DNA of 64,000 bases, taken from assembly GCA_002989075.1 (NCBI GenBank), contig PSQN01000015.1:1426001-1490000 (forward strand), given 5' to 3'. Position numbers and translations under genes: made by a program. Position 1 is the first letter of the stretch. Each line of letters starts with the position of its first letter. The notes beneath the pieces were generated by a model. The model was not told the origin of the DNA. It ran no database searches and saw nothing but the letters and a program-made list of their open reading frames with translations. This stretch comes from Arthonia radiata. Its lineage: Eukaryota; Ascomycota; Arthoniomycetes; Arthoniales; Arthoniaceae. Below are positions 21,668 through 32,933 of the stretch, piece after piece.

Positions 21668-23412
21668 ATGAAAGCTCTTTTCCTTCCCTCAAAACCACCC
21701 TTAAAAACATCGCGCCTCTCCTCGTCACGTTTCTTCAGATCTTTCCCAGCACCTAAAATACGCATAGTAGCACCATACGCCACCATGTCTAACGCAGTTC
21801 CTCCCGTATGCTAACTCCCCGCCCACCCTTCATATCCGCTGGCGTGCGGCGCATCCAGAATAAATGACTGACAGTGCCCATAAAGCTCAAAGACTCCTCT
21901 CTCTTCCGCCAACAATGCTACGTCAATGGCCAGTGGATCGACGCCAAATCCTCCAAGACCTTCGAGGTCACCGACCCCGCCTCCCATAAAACTATCGGCA
22001 CCATGCCCGAGATGAATAAAGAAGACATCGACGCCGCCATTGCTGTCGCAAAAGACGCCTGGCCTGCCTGGCGCGCCACCACAGGTCGTCAACGCTCTCG
22101 AATGCTCCGCAAATGGTTCGACCTCGTGATGGAGAACCAAGAAGATCTTGCCAAACTCATCACCTGGGAGAATGGCAAGCCTTTAGCAGACGCGACAGGT
22201 GAGGTCGCATACGCAGCCGGCTTCTTCGAGTGGTTCGCGGAAGAAGCTGTGCGTACACATGGCGAGACGATCCCTGCGACTGTGCCGGGGAACCGCGTTT
22301 TCACACTCCGCGAACCGGTCGGCGTCTGCGGTCTGATCACACCCTGGAACTTTCCCGCCGCCATGATTACACGCAAGATCGGCCCTGCCCTTGCAGCTGG
22401 CTGCACTGTTGTTGCGAAGTCGCCTGGCGAGACACCATACACGGCTGCTGCCCTTGCGGTACTAGGCGAGCGCGCTGGCATCCCCAAGGGTGTCGTCAAC
22501 ATCGTGACTGCCCTCGATAATACCGCCGAGGTCGGCAGCGCGCTCACCGCCTCCCCGACCGTGCGGAAAGTCTCCTTCACGGGCAGCACGGGCGTCGGCA
22601 AGCTTCTCATGAAGCAATCCGCAGACACGTTGAAGAAGCTGTCATTCGAGCTGGGCGGAAACGCGCCTTTTATTGTTTTTGATGATGCAGATCTCGAGAC
22701 CGCGGTGGCGGGCGCGATCGCATGCAAGTTCCGCTCTTCAGGGCAGACTTGCGTTTGCGCAAACCGCATCTTCGTGCAGGAGGGCATCTATGATAAGTTC
22801 GCGGAGAAATTCGCGGAAAAGGTAAGGGGCTTCAAAGTCGGCAAGGGATATGATGAGGGCGTCACCCATGGTCCTTTGATCCATGACCGAGCCATAAGCA
22901 AAGTTGAGGCGCACGTCAAGGACGCGAGGGAACAAGGAGGTACGATCCTAGAGGGTGGCCAGAAGCTGCCAGATCTAGGGAGCAACTTCTTCCAACCGAC
23001 GGTGATCACCGGCGTGAAGGCGAACATGCAGATCATGAATGAGGAGACCTTCGGACCCATCGCCGCGCTCGTGCCGTTCAAGAACGAGAAGGACGTGGTG
23101 GAATTGGCGAACAATGTGCCGGTGGGTTTGGCTGGGTACTTCTACTCCAGTGACCTGCAAAGGGCATACCGAGTTGCGGAAGCGCTCGAGGTGGGAATGG
23201 TCGGCGTCAACACTGGTATCGTGAGCGACCCAGCGGCGCCGTTCGGTGGTGTGAAGGAGAGCGGCTTCGGGCGTGAGGGCTCGATACACGGGATCGAGGA
23301 GTACCAGATCACCAAGGTAAGTCGAGCTCTTTTCAGTCCATCGAGGTCGTCTGCTAATATTTGCCACTAGATGGTAACAATGGGCGGAATGGGGCAGCCA
23401 TTGAAATCGTGA
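21668..23412 (+). CDS. UGA2: Succinate-semialdehyde dehydrogenase (mitochondrial form)
   Basis: Three exons (21668-21805, 21886-23316, 23371-23412) encode 536 residues. The enzyme oxidises succinate semialdehyde to succinate in the GABA shunt. The first exon is an Arg/Ser-rich presequence (KTSRLSSSRFFRSFPAPKIR) typical of mitochondrial import. An internal methionine (MSNAVPP) could give a cytosolic form. The exon 2 start was placed after cccataaag because this keeps frame and gives the family start LKDSSLFRQQCYVNGQWIDA; the nearer gacag site would hit a stop. The catalytic residues are the Glu of FELGGNAPFIVFDDAD and the Cys of SSGQTCVCANR. The NAD(P) motif is SFTGSTGVGKLL. The last exon gives KMVTMGGMGQPLKS. 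Confidence 0.92.
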
Positions 23413-23580
23413 TGTCGTCCGAGAACGTTTGTAGGAGTGCGCGTGACTGACTTAGCCGGTCGTTGTACATATCAAAAGCGTGGCCGTTGAATGACCTGTC
23501 GCAGGCCAGTAGTCTTCGAGACTTAGGAGGCTCTTCCACGCTTATCATCATATCGTCGTTCTCAACGTAGACCCTCCACC

Positions 23581-24300
23581 TCACCGACCCACCCCTGGCA
23601 TAACCCCCAAATTCATAAACCTCACCACACTTTCCAACCCCATCGGCTTCATCTCCCTCACCTCCTCCCTCACCCCCTCCATCTTCCCCGCCACCACCTC
23701 CTCCCCCTCCTCATCCACCTCCACCATCCCATCATTCAACTCCCTCCGCACCGCCGTCCTCACCCCCTCCGACCCCAGCTCCGAATCCCGCTCCGCGACC
23801 GTAAAATCAATCCCAAACGGCATCTCTTCACTCACCCCCACCGCCTCCCCCACCGCCCAGCTCCAGACCTCATCCAACTCCCCATGCCCCAACCCCTCCA
23901 CATCCCGCTCGCTCGCCTCGTCCACCCTTTTCCCTAGGTCGTGCCCGGAATCAACCCACGCCTCCACCTCCTGCGGCAGCTTCCGCCCCAGCATCTGCGC
24001 GACCGGCCCCGCGTGGTCTAAGTTCGGGAAGGAAGGCGTGGGGTACGAGTGTGCGGAGGCGAAGAAGCCGGCGCGCCGGTTGAGGTGGGAGAGCGTGCGC
24101 TCGAATTGCGAGGTTATGGTTAGGATTTGTTCGTGGAGGTGGAGGGGCGGCGGGAGGAGGGGGGCGGAGAGGATGGAGGCGCGGAGGTTGTCGATGGAGG
24201 TTAGGAGGGTGGAGAGGCGTTGGCGGGTGAGGTCGAGGGTTTGTTTGTCGGTTGGGTCGAGGGGTGGGGGTTTGGGTGGTTCTTTGGGGAGGGTTGCCAT
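23581..24300 (-). CDS. MED8: Mediator complex subunit 8
   Basis: A single exon of 239 residues. It matches fungal Med8, a head-module subunit of the Mediator coactivator in the nucleus: TLDLTRQRLSTLLTSIDNLR, LHLHEQILTITSQFERTLSH, then SYPTPSFPNLDHAGPVAQML and GRKLPQEVEAWVDSG. The second half is acidic and less conserved. The start was placed at MATLPKEPPKPPP because the preceding in-frame sequence back to 24474 is not family-like and would sit in the 5' UTR. The gene is convergent with SSADH (168 bp apart). Confidence 0.8.
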   Translation of the reverse strand: MATLPKEPPKPPPLDPTDKQTLDLTRQRLSTLLTSIDNLRASILSAPLLPPPLHLHEQILTITSQFERTLSHLNRRAGFFASAHSYPTPSFPNLDHAGPVAQMLGRKLPQEVEAWVDSGHDLGKRVDEASERDVEGLGHGELDEVWSWAVGEAVGVSEEMPFGIDFTVAERDSELGSEGVRTAVRRELNDGMVEVDEEGEEVVAGKMEGVREEVREMKPMGLESVVRFMNLGVMPGVGR

Positions 24301-24671
24301 GTTGCGGTTGGTGGTAGGGAGATTTGGAGAGTTGATGATGTGAAATGGGATGCAGCTTGAGATGTTCGCGGTGAGTGTGGAATGCGAGAACGAGGGTCGG
24401 TTCCAAAAGAGTGGGCTGGCTGGTACAAAAAGTCTGGGCGCGGGGCGAGCGTCCTTGTAGCAAAGAACTTTCATCTGAACAGTTTTGGTATGACAGAACT
24501 ATCAGAGTCTCAAATGATGGGTGAGTACACAGGTCTGATATCTGCGTAAATCATAAGGGCATAAATTGCGCCATCTATCAATGTCCACGAACGCTTCCCC
24601 GATTGACTCCTTTAAAGCCTGCGAGAAACGTCGAAGTCAACGCAGTATGCTCCCGAGCAGCATATTCCATG

Positions 24672-25871
24672 TCAAGCCTTGCTTCGCAGCCGACCTCTCT
24701 CGCTCAAGGTTTGGCGAATTGCAGTACTGCTGATCTTCGATTCAAAAGCTGACTCCGTCGTCGATTGCGCCGCTTCAGTTGGATCAAGCACATCGACCTC
24801 GAAGACCTCCAGGTCATGCCAACCATTCTCACGGCGCTTGCCATTCACAGCTTTTCCGCCAGACCTCGTCTCTCCTGAAACGATGAGCGCTGTGATTGTC
24901 TCGTTAGTAACCGTAGGACCGAACGGATCAGCGATCTCTACGAGATTCAGTAACAGGCCCAGATGCATCTCGAATAGCACTGCATGTCCATTCGGTCCCG
25001 GATTTTTAACCTCTTGCTCCTTCACGACTACCCGAGACGCAGGTCTGAAGTCCATGATGCGACTCAAGAAGTTCCGAGCGCTTCGCTGCCGCTGCTGCCA
25101 GCTCTCCAGAAGATCAGCGTACTTCTTGTTCTGGAGAAGCTCGTCTCCTGTAATGCCTATCGTCAAGACGATCTGCTGCGATTGCCTAGGCTGAGCCAAG
25201 AAGGCAAACATGGTGAGTAGCAGCTTGTGGCCGATATGAATGTGATCCCAGGTGCCGCCGACTGCAATGTTCGTGTGGACCTCAGCGGATGCAGCGTCCG
25301 AGACTGACTCCTCACGAACATCTTCGACAGGACCACATGGCACGCGCTGGATCTTGATACGCTGATCTTGGCTTGTTGTGAATTGCTTGAGCAGTGCTTC
25401 GCCTTGCTCTCCCTCAACAGCAAACACTGAGCGCCATGCTCTTTGGCTCTGAATTAGTGTTTTGAAGGAGATGACTGGACCGAAAGCATGCTCAGTTGCA
25501 GCGGCCTCATTAGCCGAATCACCTTGGTCTCGCGGGTGAGCAATGATCAGCACTCTGGCATCAATGCCTTCAGCGTCCTCAACGTTGAGTTTTTCTCTTG
25601 CTGCAATGATGCAGATGAGCTTATAAATACCCGCTACCAGCGACTGGATTGACTTGTAGATAGCACTACGAGGAGCGTCGGGGTGGCCGTGGAGAAGCGG
25701 TACAGGCACTGCGACATCGAGACCTGCACCTATGGTTGCTAGTCGAATCTGCGTGGTGATCTGGTCCAAGGTTGAAGCTAGAGCGTCGTGATAAGCAGCG
25801 CGGAGATTGTCCTGTGATGGTGGCCATGGTGGAGGCTGAAGCAGCAGTAGATGTGAGGGAACGGTCGCCAT
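24672..25871 (-). CDS. CAB4: Phosphopantetheine adenylyltransferase (CoA synthesis)
   Basis: A single exon of 399 residues. The C-terminal nucleotidyltransferase domain carries AVGGTWDHIHIGHKLLLTMF, the HxGH-type adenylyl-transfer motif, and GITGDELLQNKKYADLLESW, as in eukaryotic PPAT. The enzyme converts 4'-phosphopantetheine to dephospho-CoA. The N-terminal ~190 residues are the usual fungal extension. The C-terminus ends in SSTAIRQTLSERGRLRSKA. The start was taken at MATVPSHLLLLQPPPWPPS, the family-like beginning. An upstream in-frame methionine at 25910 would add 13 residues. It shares a 641-bp divergent region with the WD40 gene. Confidence 0.85.
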   Translation of the reverse strand: MATVPSHLLLLQPPPWPPSQDNLRAAYHDALASTLDQITTQIRLATIGAGLDVAVPVPLLHGHPDAPRSAIYKSIQSLVAGIYKLICIIAAREKLNVEDAEGIDARVLIIAHPRDQGDSANEAAATEHAFGPVISFKTLIQSQRAWRSVFAVEGEQGEALLKQFTTSQDQRIKIQRVPCGPVEDVREESVSDAASAEVHTNIAVGGTWDHIHIGHKLLLTMFAFLAQPRQSQQIVLTIGITGDELLQNKKYADLLESWQQRQRSARNFLSRIMDFRPASRVVVKEQEVKNPGPNGHAVLFEMHLGLLLNLVEIADPFGPTVTNETITALIVSGETRSGGKAVNGKRRENGWHDLEVFEVDVLDPTEAAQSTTESAFESKISSTAIRQTLSERGRLRSKA

Positions 25872-26512
25872 GAATACAAGTTTACATCGACGCTTTACCG
25901 GAGCGCCCACTCCTCGTCAGATGTGTTTCAATCTTTCGTAGATGCAACAATGCAAGTGATAAGAGCTTCACTACAAGTGGATCGCAATGCTGCAAGGCGA
26001 CGGGTGATCGTCTGGTTCCGAACTCATTGTACGTGTCAGGACAGGTTGCCGATCCGCCCGATGTCCGAGATGTCGAGCACTTGAGCATGTTGTATGTCGA
26101 CTATGAGACAGTCAAGCAGACAGCAGAATGCCGGCATAATAGAATCTGCATGAACGTAAAGCCGTTCTTTTCTACGCGACGGCTCTGCTGATAGTAATTC
26201 GCTGTATCAAAGGTCGGTATCCCAACCTGACATGCTCTTTAAACCCGCTGCTTCTTCCAACAGAAACTCCACTTTGGAGACTCCGAACTCTGCAGTGGAC
26301 TTCCCAGCCGTGGCCAAGTCTGGCGGTGACTCTTTCGGATTCGTGCGCGTCAACAAATACCTGGCGTTGACGGTAGAGGAGCAGAGAGGTAATGTGTGCC
26401 CTGTCCTAAAGTGCGCGACCGTCACTTCCATACCCCTTGCATAACCACACGTCTACGAAATCGACATCCTGGCAGCAACAAAGTAGCGCGTAGACACCTG
26501 TTACCTCCCAAC
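25872..26512. promoter_or_regulatory. Divergent region, PPAT / DCAF7-like gene
   Basis: 641 bp between start codons. It contains short overlapping frames (26232-26444 and its reverse) without recognisable features, most likely 5' UTR. Confidence 0.35.
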
Positions 26513-28315
26513 ATGGGTCCGCTACCCTCACAGCAGTCTCCACAGCAACCCGCCTTTCCTTCAACACCCAACAGTCTAAACTCTATGGCTGCCCGATCAG
26601 CTCCCTCGACCGCGTACAGCTCGAACTCGAATCCTCCGCCCTCTATGCCACAACTGTCAACGAATTTCCAGCAATACGACAATCAGCCAAGACCGACGAC
26701 GATGAGCTCCACGCACTCGTACTCACGGTCGAGCCCAGCGGCTGCGTTGGACCAGAAATACACACCTTTCTCACATACGCCCGAGTCCTCCAGATACCCT
26801 TCAGCTTCCAGCTCAAAGCAATTTATGCCGCAGACGCCCACAGGCGCGCCCTCACAGTCACCATTGGCGCTCACCGACATTAGACCGCGAACAGAGCTGC
26901 ACCTGGGCGAAGATCTCTCAAGCCCGAACCCCATGATGGGGCATGAACCCATGGTACAACAGACAATGAGCAATTACATCGCTCCATGGAACATCTACGC
27001 GTACGACTGGTGCAAGTGGTCAGTCAATGCTGGCTCAGGTGCAGGCAAGATGGCCATCTGCAGCTACCTCGAAGACCCACACAACTTCATCCAAATTATA
27101 GACACAGACGTGGAGCAGCAAGACGCAAGCACATACAATCTAGGCTTTTCAAGAGTGGCAGAAGCCACGTGTTCTTACCCTGTAACGCGAATATTGTGGG
27201 AACCGCCGTCCTCACAGAAGCAAACAACAGATCTGCTCGCTACATCAGGGGACCACCTTCGGCTCTGGTCATTACCCAACAGCGTAGCAACACCTTCGAG
27301 CAATACTATCCACCAACGAACGCCAACATCCCGACGCGGCAGCCCAACGCAAAAGCTCACGCCCCTTGCGCTCTTGTCGAACTCCAAGACGCCAGAGCAT
27401 ACCGCACCCTTGACATCACTCGACTGGAACAAAGTTTCGCCCAAGCTCATCATCACCTCTAGCATCGACACGACTTGCACGATATGGGACATTCCCACCT
27501 TGACCGCAAAGACGCAGCTCATAGCACACGACAAAGAAGTATTCGACGTCCGCTTTTGTGCCGGTAGTGTCGACACATTCGTTTCATGCGGCGCAGACGG
27601 CAGCGTGCGGATGTTCGATCTAAGAAGCCTCGAGCACAGCACGATCATTTACGAGCCCAACGAGAAGAATGACAAAGGTATGCCTATCTCGGCTGCTTCT
27701 CTTTCACTAGCTGATGCTGACACTTCCGTAGGCCCTTCACCAAGCGCGCTCTCACCCAGCCCTCAACCCGCCGCCCCCTCCTCCTCATCTCACACACTGA
27801 CTCCAGCTCCACCCCTACTCCGCCTCGCCTCGTCGCCACACGACTCGCACCTCCTCGCCACCTTCGCCGCCGACTCGAAGATTCTCCGCATTCTCGACCA
27901 CCGACAGCCCGGACAAGCCCTGCTCGAACTTCACGGCCACTCCGCAAACATCACCTCCGTCGAGTGGTCACCGCACCGGCGCGGAATCCTTGCATCTGGC
28001 GGCGACGACAGCCAGGTCTTGTACTGGGATCTCGTCAACCCCGGCCAAAGCGCCACTGTGGTGCCCGGGAGCCTGGGTAAAGAGCAGAATGGCATGAGCG
28101 GTATGATGGGTATGCTGGGCTCGCCCATTGGTGGCAATGTGGATGGTGGCGCTGGTGTAGGAAGCGTGGCTGCGCCGAGTAATGCGAAGGGCCCTGCTGC
28201 GGCTTGGCGATGTGACTTCGAGGTGGGCAATGTGAGCTGGAGTCCGCGAAATGCAGGTGGGAGTGAGTGGGTAGGCGTTACTGGTGGTAGAGCGGTGTGG
28301 GGCGTGAGGGTGTGA
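26513..28315 (+). CDS. DCAF7/LWD-type WD40 protein
   Basis: Two exons are proposed (26513-27677 and 27732-28315), giving 582 residues. The N-terminal ~140 residues are Ser/Pro/Gln-rich. The WD40 part starts at IAPWNIYAYDWCKWSVNAGS and holds the diagnostic pieces TSSIDTTCTIWDIPTLTAKT, DKEVFDVRFCAGSVDTFVSC, GADGSVRMFDLRSLEHSTII and ILASGGDDSQVLYWDLVNPG. DCAF7 (HAN11, plant TTG1/LWD) is a nuclear/cytoplasmic scaffold for DYRK kinases and CUL4-DDB1. The 54-bp intron (gtatgc donor, gctgatgctgac branch, cgtag acceptor) is a multiple of three without a stop, so a retained form would also be open. Glycine/methionine-rich insertions occur in the last blade. Confidence 0.85.
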   Translation: MGPLPSQQSPQQPAFPSTPNSLNSMAARSAPSTAYSSNSNPPPSMPQLSTNFQQYDNQPRPTTMSSTHSYSRSSPAAALDQKYTPFSHTPESSRYPSASSSKQFMPQTPTGAPSQSPLALTDIRPRTELHLGEDLSSPNPMMGHEPMVQQTMSNYIAPWNIYAYDWCKWSVNAGSGAGKMAICSYLEDPHNFIQIIDTDVEQQDASTYNLGFSRVAEATCSYPVTRILWEPPSSQKQTTDLLATSGDHLRLWSLPNSVATPSSNTIHQRTPTSRRGSPTQKLTPLALLSNSKTPEHTAPLTSLDWNKVSPKLIITSSIDTTCTIWDIPTLTAKTQLIAHDKEVFDVRFCAGSVDTFVSCGADGSVRMFDLRSLEHSTIIYEPNEKNDKGMPISAASLSLADADTSVGPSPSALSPSPQPAAPSSSSHTLTPAPPLLRLASSPHDSHLLATFAADSKILRILDHRQPGQALLELHGHSANITSVEWSPHRRGILASGGDDSQVLYWDLVNPGQSATVVPGSLGKEQNGMSGMMGMLGSPIGGNVDGGAGVGSVAAPSNAKGPAAAWRCDFEVGNVSWSPRNAGGSEWVGVTGGRAVWGVRV

Positions 28316-29041
28316 TGCAAAGTTAACATGACCGCGACAAGCGCCAGAGAAAAGTAAAACTAGGCTTGCCCTTGAGTGAGGGCTCGGAAGCGCCAGATGA
28401 TGGTCTAGCAAGAACGAGCGAAAAGTACGGCCGACATTGTACGAACAGCAACGACTGACGAGCATGGCACGCACGTGGTGATGCATTTACGAAGCGCGGC
28501 GTTGTGGGCATAGCGTACGTATGAGGGCACGATTGTGAGCGGGTTGGATGTATGAGCTGAAGTGTCGTCGCAGGTAGAAGTTGAACCAATTTGAGATCGA
28601 ATCTAGCAACATTATCGTCTCCCGCCAGAGGCGCGCGGTGAGAAAGTTCATTCGGTTCGAGCCTGCAGCAGGTGGTACCTCCTATTGTCGAAGATCTGAG
28701 TTGGACAGTGCCGGCGTATTGACCGCTGAATGGAGGAGCCCAAGGTTTGCAGAGGAGGCTGGACGGAAGTCGTGCTCTTGTGCAGTCTACGGCACATCGC
28801 TGAGCTGCTCCTGGTGCTGCAGATTGAGACCGCGCCCGTGGATTGAGACAAGCCTGGTTTTTCTTGGAACATGGAGATGCTGGAATATAGCGAAGCAATG
28901 GCTCAACACATGTACTTGCTCCTGCATCGCCACAAAACGGGCGTTTTGATCAGCTGCTTGACATTTCCCTCTCCATTGCTTCTTACTAGAATTAAAAACT
29001 CCCGGGTATCAATACACACGCGCTCGGCCACCCGTGCCTTC
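28316..29041. other. Intergenic stretch between convergent genes
   Basis: 0.7 kb between the 3' ends of the WD40 and MPDU1-like genes. A 191-codon open frame lies on the minus strand (28323-28898), but its composition is that of chance sequence. Confidence 0.4.
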
Positions 29042-30035
29042 CTACCCACGCCGTCTCGTCGAAGGCCCCTTGCTCCTCGTACTGCTCGCGGGCGTCCCTC
29101 TCGCATTCGCCGATGTCCCCTCATCCAGAATATCCTTGCCCCGCTGCGACAGCTTCTTGCGCCCCTTGCCTTTGGGCTTCGTGTCCTTCCAATAGTATAC
29201 CGTCTGCGCCGCGAGCACCGCGTTAAGCGCAAAGCCCGCCACGAACCCGTACAAGATGAGCTTGTCATCCACCTCCTTCAGCGTGGTAAAGATGCGCGAG
29301 AGGCTGCCCAGGAGGTAGTTGAAGACCTATCGTTCTCATCAGCTATGCCCACTCCCGTCATGAATGATATCGGAATTGTAGTCGCATTTGAAAAATTCAT
29401 GAACCCACCGCGAAAGCGCTCAACTGCCCCGTCCCGCCCTCCCTATACACCTGCCAAATCTGCGGCACCTTGCTCGCCACCCCCAGCACCCCCGCGCCCG
29501 CCTGCAAATACCCCATCATCTCCATATCCACCACATTCCCCGTCCCAAACAGCGCGTACCCGGCCGCCGCCAGCCCCGCCACGAACACCGCAGCCGTCGT
29601 ATTCCGCCCGGTGAACGCCAGAATCAGCACCGCGATCGCGACGTCCTGCACGGCGATGAACGCCGTCTCCCCGAACGTACTAAACGGGAACCCATGGCGC
29701 ACATTGTACGCGAGGGTGATGACGAAACTGGCCGTTTCCAGTAAGTAAGAGAGGAAGGAGACGCCGACCGCGGATTGGGTGTTCAGCAGTTTGAGGAGTT
29801 GCGGGATCTTGACGACGGCGGAGGCGCCGACGATGGCTATGCCGAGGGCTTTCGAGATTGCCAGGGAGGTGCATTGGGCGTTTGAGGCGGAGAGGTCGAG
29901 GTGGAGGAGGAGGGAGCGGTAGCATTGTTGGCCGAGGAGGGAGAGGGCGAAGTCGTTGAGGGGGTTGGGGAGGTTGTGGGTTAGGGTTTGGAGAGTGGGG
30001 CGGAGGGGCGTGAGGGCTGAGTTGAGGGCGTCCAT
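29042..30035 (-). CDS. MPDU1-like PQ-loop membrane protein
   Basis: Two exons (30035-29409 and 29326-29042; 82-bp intron, gtgggt donor) encode 303 residues. It matches the mannose-P-dolichol utilisation defect 1 family, ER membrane proteins of the PQ-loop class needed for use of dolichol-phosphate sugars. The two PQ loops are ASAVVKIPQLLKLLNTQSAV and GVASKVPQIWQVYREGGTGQ. About seven hydrophobic segments are seen, among them IAVQDVAIAVLILAFTG and TAAVFVAGLAAAGYALFG. The second exon supplies the last helices and a basic, lysine-rich tail (KPKGKGRKKLSQRGK). The C-terminal end is Ser/Arg-rich. Confidence 0.87.
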
Positions 30036-30548
30036 GTTGGGGTGTTATGGGTGTGGGTTTGGGAGGTGGTTGCGGTGATGGTTGCGCTGGGGAGGGTGAA
30101 ACGGCGTCGCGGAGGGAGATCAGCGAGACGAGGGTGAGGGTGTGATGCTATCGTGGCATGACTCAAAGCCGAAGTGCAAGCAAGAAGAAAACAGGATGCT
30201 TTCATCACGCCCTCGCCAGGTTTGTGCTGATCAAACATTAACCATCCCTATCCTTCGAAAAGGGTGAGTGATCTTTGATCCTAGCTTAAGCATTTACCGC
30301 GCATGCGATTACAAACTGCACGCTTGTTGCTCACCATTAAGATGCGCACTCCACCTCGTTCACGTTCGGAGCAAACATCAGAACATATTGAGCAGAAGAT
30401 GCACTGAGTTCATCCAAGCATATGAGCGCTTGCCAGCCAGCGCTTGTTGCATGACTGTGTTCTGTACCAGACAAGTCAAATCCTTCCACCTCGCCCTGCT
30501 CACAATGAACCCGATCACGCCTGACTCGTCTCGAATGCTCAGGCGGGC

Positions 30549-30710
30549 TCAATTGAAATACTTATCGGTCTGCTTCCTCTGATCGGCAACGCGCTGCTGC
30601 TTCTCCTGCTCCGACTTATTAGAGTCCACTCTCCTCTGATGATGGTTATCGAGTCGCTTCTTTGGATTGAAATAGTTGAAAGGCTTGTTCCAAATATCGC
30701 GAAATTCCAT
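30549..30710 (-). CDS. Possible small hydrophilic protein
   Basis: An ATG-initiated frame of 53 residues beginning MEFRDIWNKPFNYFNPKKRL, rich in Lys, Gln, Asn and Arg, and ending in RKQTDKYFN. Codon use looks natural, and it sits alone in a gene-poor interval upstream of MPDU1. I do not recognise it. It could equally be the last exon of a longer gene or chance sequence. Confidence 0.3.
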   Translation of the reverse strand: MEFRDIWNKPFNYFNPKKRLDNHHQRRVDSNKSEQEKQQRVADQRKQTDKYFN

Positions 30711-32297
30711 TTTTGTTATTGTAGAAGGAGCTCAGGGGTAAGTGGTAATCGTCGAGAATCTCGTTGTGTTTGAATGCACTTTGATACTTCCTTACTGAAG
30801 CGCCTTTATATGCGACTTTGCTAAGGATACGTGTCTCTTGATGCTTGCGTTCATGAGCGTCAATGCAGAATGGGTTCGCATTGGGCGGATTTATCAACGT
30901 AAGGATATTGACGAAATGGTGCAAGGTTCCGCATAAGGAATATGAAAGTATTCCAAAGGCACGGATGGCTTGGAGTGAGCACGGCCTTATTGATTGCTAC
31001 ATCAGGTAATATACTGGGCAAGGAGCTCGGCAGCATTCCGAAAACAGCCGCCGGTCTTGGGACTGATAAGGTATATGGCTTTTATCACATTCCGACTAAC
31101 ATGGTAGGAAGGTAGGTACATGAGGATGAGACGGAAAATATGAGTGCGTCCATCACGTGATCCCAATATATGCCTATTCAGGCAATTCTCTACGATGCAT
31201 CCCGTGTCTTGGCATGGCCATCTGGACTGGGCGATCCTGCACACAACAGGGACGCACTTATATTAGTTCCAGCTTCGATTTATAGTTCGATTTAGAGATC
31301 ATCGCGCTCTGACAGAGCCTTGCCTTGAGATGCTTTGCCTTGAGGTGCCTTGCCTTACGCGAAACCCTGAAACGATCCAAGCTTACAATCTCGCTTCATA
31401 CCTCGCTTCATAAGACTTGGCACCTCACGTCCAATGTGCGAAGACACTTTTCACAGAGTGAGTTGACACGTCACGGTGGCTTCTCCAGGCGACTGGAGAC
31501 AGCAGATCGACATCTTACTTTGTCATATATGAGTGGTAGCCTACGCTCTGGAGATTGTTCTGTTCCTCCTCACAGTGATCAGTAGCCCTTGACTTCCACT
31601 TTTAGTCACGAAGTAGCTGTGGCTAGCGCCAGCATTCTTTTGTTGAGATAGCCGGCCTCGATGTCATCATGCAATCTCACTGTCTCAAGCGCAGCAAGCG
31701 AGTTCCACCGCAGCGCTGGAACAGCATGCGTCGGGCCCGATGAGGCCATATCAAGCGACCGGAATCTGGCGGCCCCACTGAGCTGACGGGTTCGCCTGCC
31801 TCTATTTCACAACATCTTTAGCGATTAGACAGATACGATACGCCTCAGAGATGTGACAACGTCTTTGGCCCCTATGGTTCTGTTGTGTACAAGTGGCATC
31901 GATGATGCGTTGTCAGACTACTTTTTCAGTAGTCTGTCGAGGGAGACATCACGAATCGACTGTGGCTACTGAGTGGTTAGACTGCTTTGAAGCGGTATTA
32001 GTTATCTCTGCTATTAGCGTTGTCATTGCGATTTGTGATCAAGGTAAGTTGACTGTCACACTGGCTACGGTATATCAACTTTCCTGGACGCTGCATGTCG
32101 ATGGCCAGCGGCATCCACATAAGCTCTGCAACACGGAAGTTAACCTCGTAGTCATGTTCCTGTTATCGCACTGTAATTGCAGCTAGCAGCGCGAACGCTG
32201 GTCTCGCCGTCGACCGCTTGTATGTCCTCTTGCAGAAAGTTTCGTAGCTCTTCTGCGGTTGTCAGAGGTCAGACTCCGTGCAACATTGGCGCGCTTT
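30711..32297. other. Gene-poor 1.6-kb stretch with a short tandem repeat
   Basis: No convincing gene. A 15-bp tandem repeat (ttgccttgagatgct, about 2.6 copies) lies at 31320-31358. Minus-strand frames near 30646-30924 and the plus-strand frame 31893-32186 match nothing I know. Confidence 0.4.
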
Positions 32298-32636
32298 CTA
32301 CCATCTCTTCTCAAGATCATACAAGTAGCCATGGCAGCTCTTGGCGTCAGTAGTCTCGATCCCCATTTGGACGTCCGCGAGATGTGGTTTAGCCTTGAAG
32401 GCACCCTTGATTCCTGAACGTCTTTGGCCAAGTGCTCGCGCAAGGCTGTCATCCTCGGACATAAACATACCGACACCAGATGAATGAATTTGCTGAACTT
32501 GGAGCCACATCTTGCCATCTCTGTCTACAAACCAAGCTGCAGGATACGTAATATTCGCGAGCCTGAGTTCAGTAAACGCTGCTCGCTCAGCTTGACTCAA
32601 CTTCATAGAGCTGTCGGGGAGACTGGGCGAAAACAT
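32298..32636 (-). CDS. Hypothetical protein, unrecognised
   Basis: A frame of 112 codons from an ATG at 32636, with segments such as LRLANITYPAAWFVDRDGKM and IHSSGVGMFMSEDDSLARAL and ending in GYLYDLEKRW. Composition looks protein-like (balanced, with aromatic and charged residues). There are no motifs, signal peptide or membrane segments, and I recognise no family. It may be a small orphan gene or a fragment of a longer decayed gene. Confidence 0.3.
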   Translation of the reverse strand: MFSPSLPDSSMKLSQAERAAFTELRLANITYPAAWFVDRDGKMWLQVQQIHSSGVGMFMSEDDSLARALGQRRSGIKGAFKAKPHLADVQMGIETTDAKSCHGYLYDLEKRW

Positions 32637-32933
32637 CAGGTGCCGCAGCATCAGAAAGAATACTCAGTGACCCAGAAATCCTGCCGTCCTCATCCTCGCC
32701 CAGATATCAGGTACTAGGTAACACAGCACCAGCAGCTGTGGGTAGTTCGCCCCACCTTGCCCCTCGATCATGCGCACGCGAAGAGCTTACACGGACTAGG
32801 GTCCAGCTACCCATGGGCGGCCATGACAGCATTGACAGCTTGCGTATAAGCTTATACTGACCGTCTTCACCTCTTCTTGAGCACCATCTTAGCTCACTAT
32901 CACTCTGCCCGTAAACAGACCCGCTTCGAAACA

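Noticed and set aside
21860-21880. Acceptor gactgacag at 21,874 for SSADH exon 2
   Set aside because: It would put exon 2 out of frame and give an immediate stop. The acceptor ending at 21,885 restores the family sequence.
28323-28898. 191-codon open frame on the minus strand between two convergent genes
   Set aside because: Composition is typical of chance frames in GC-rich DNA (Ser/Arg/Pro/Cys mix). No domain is visible, and it lies in the expected 3' UTR space.
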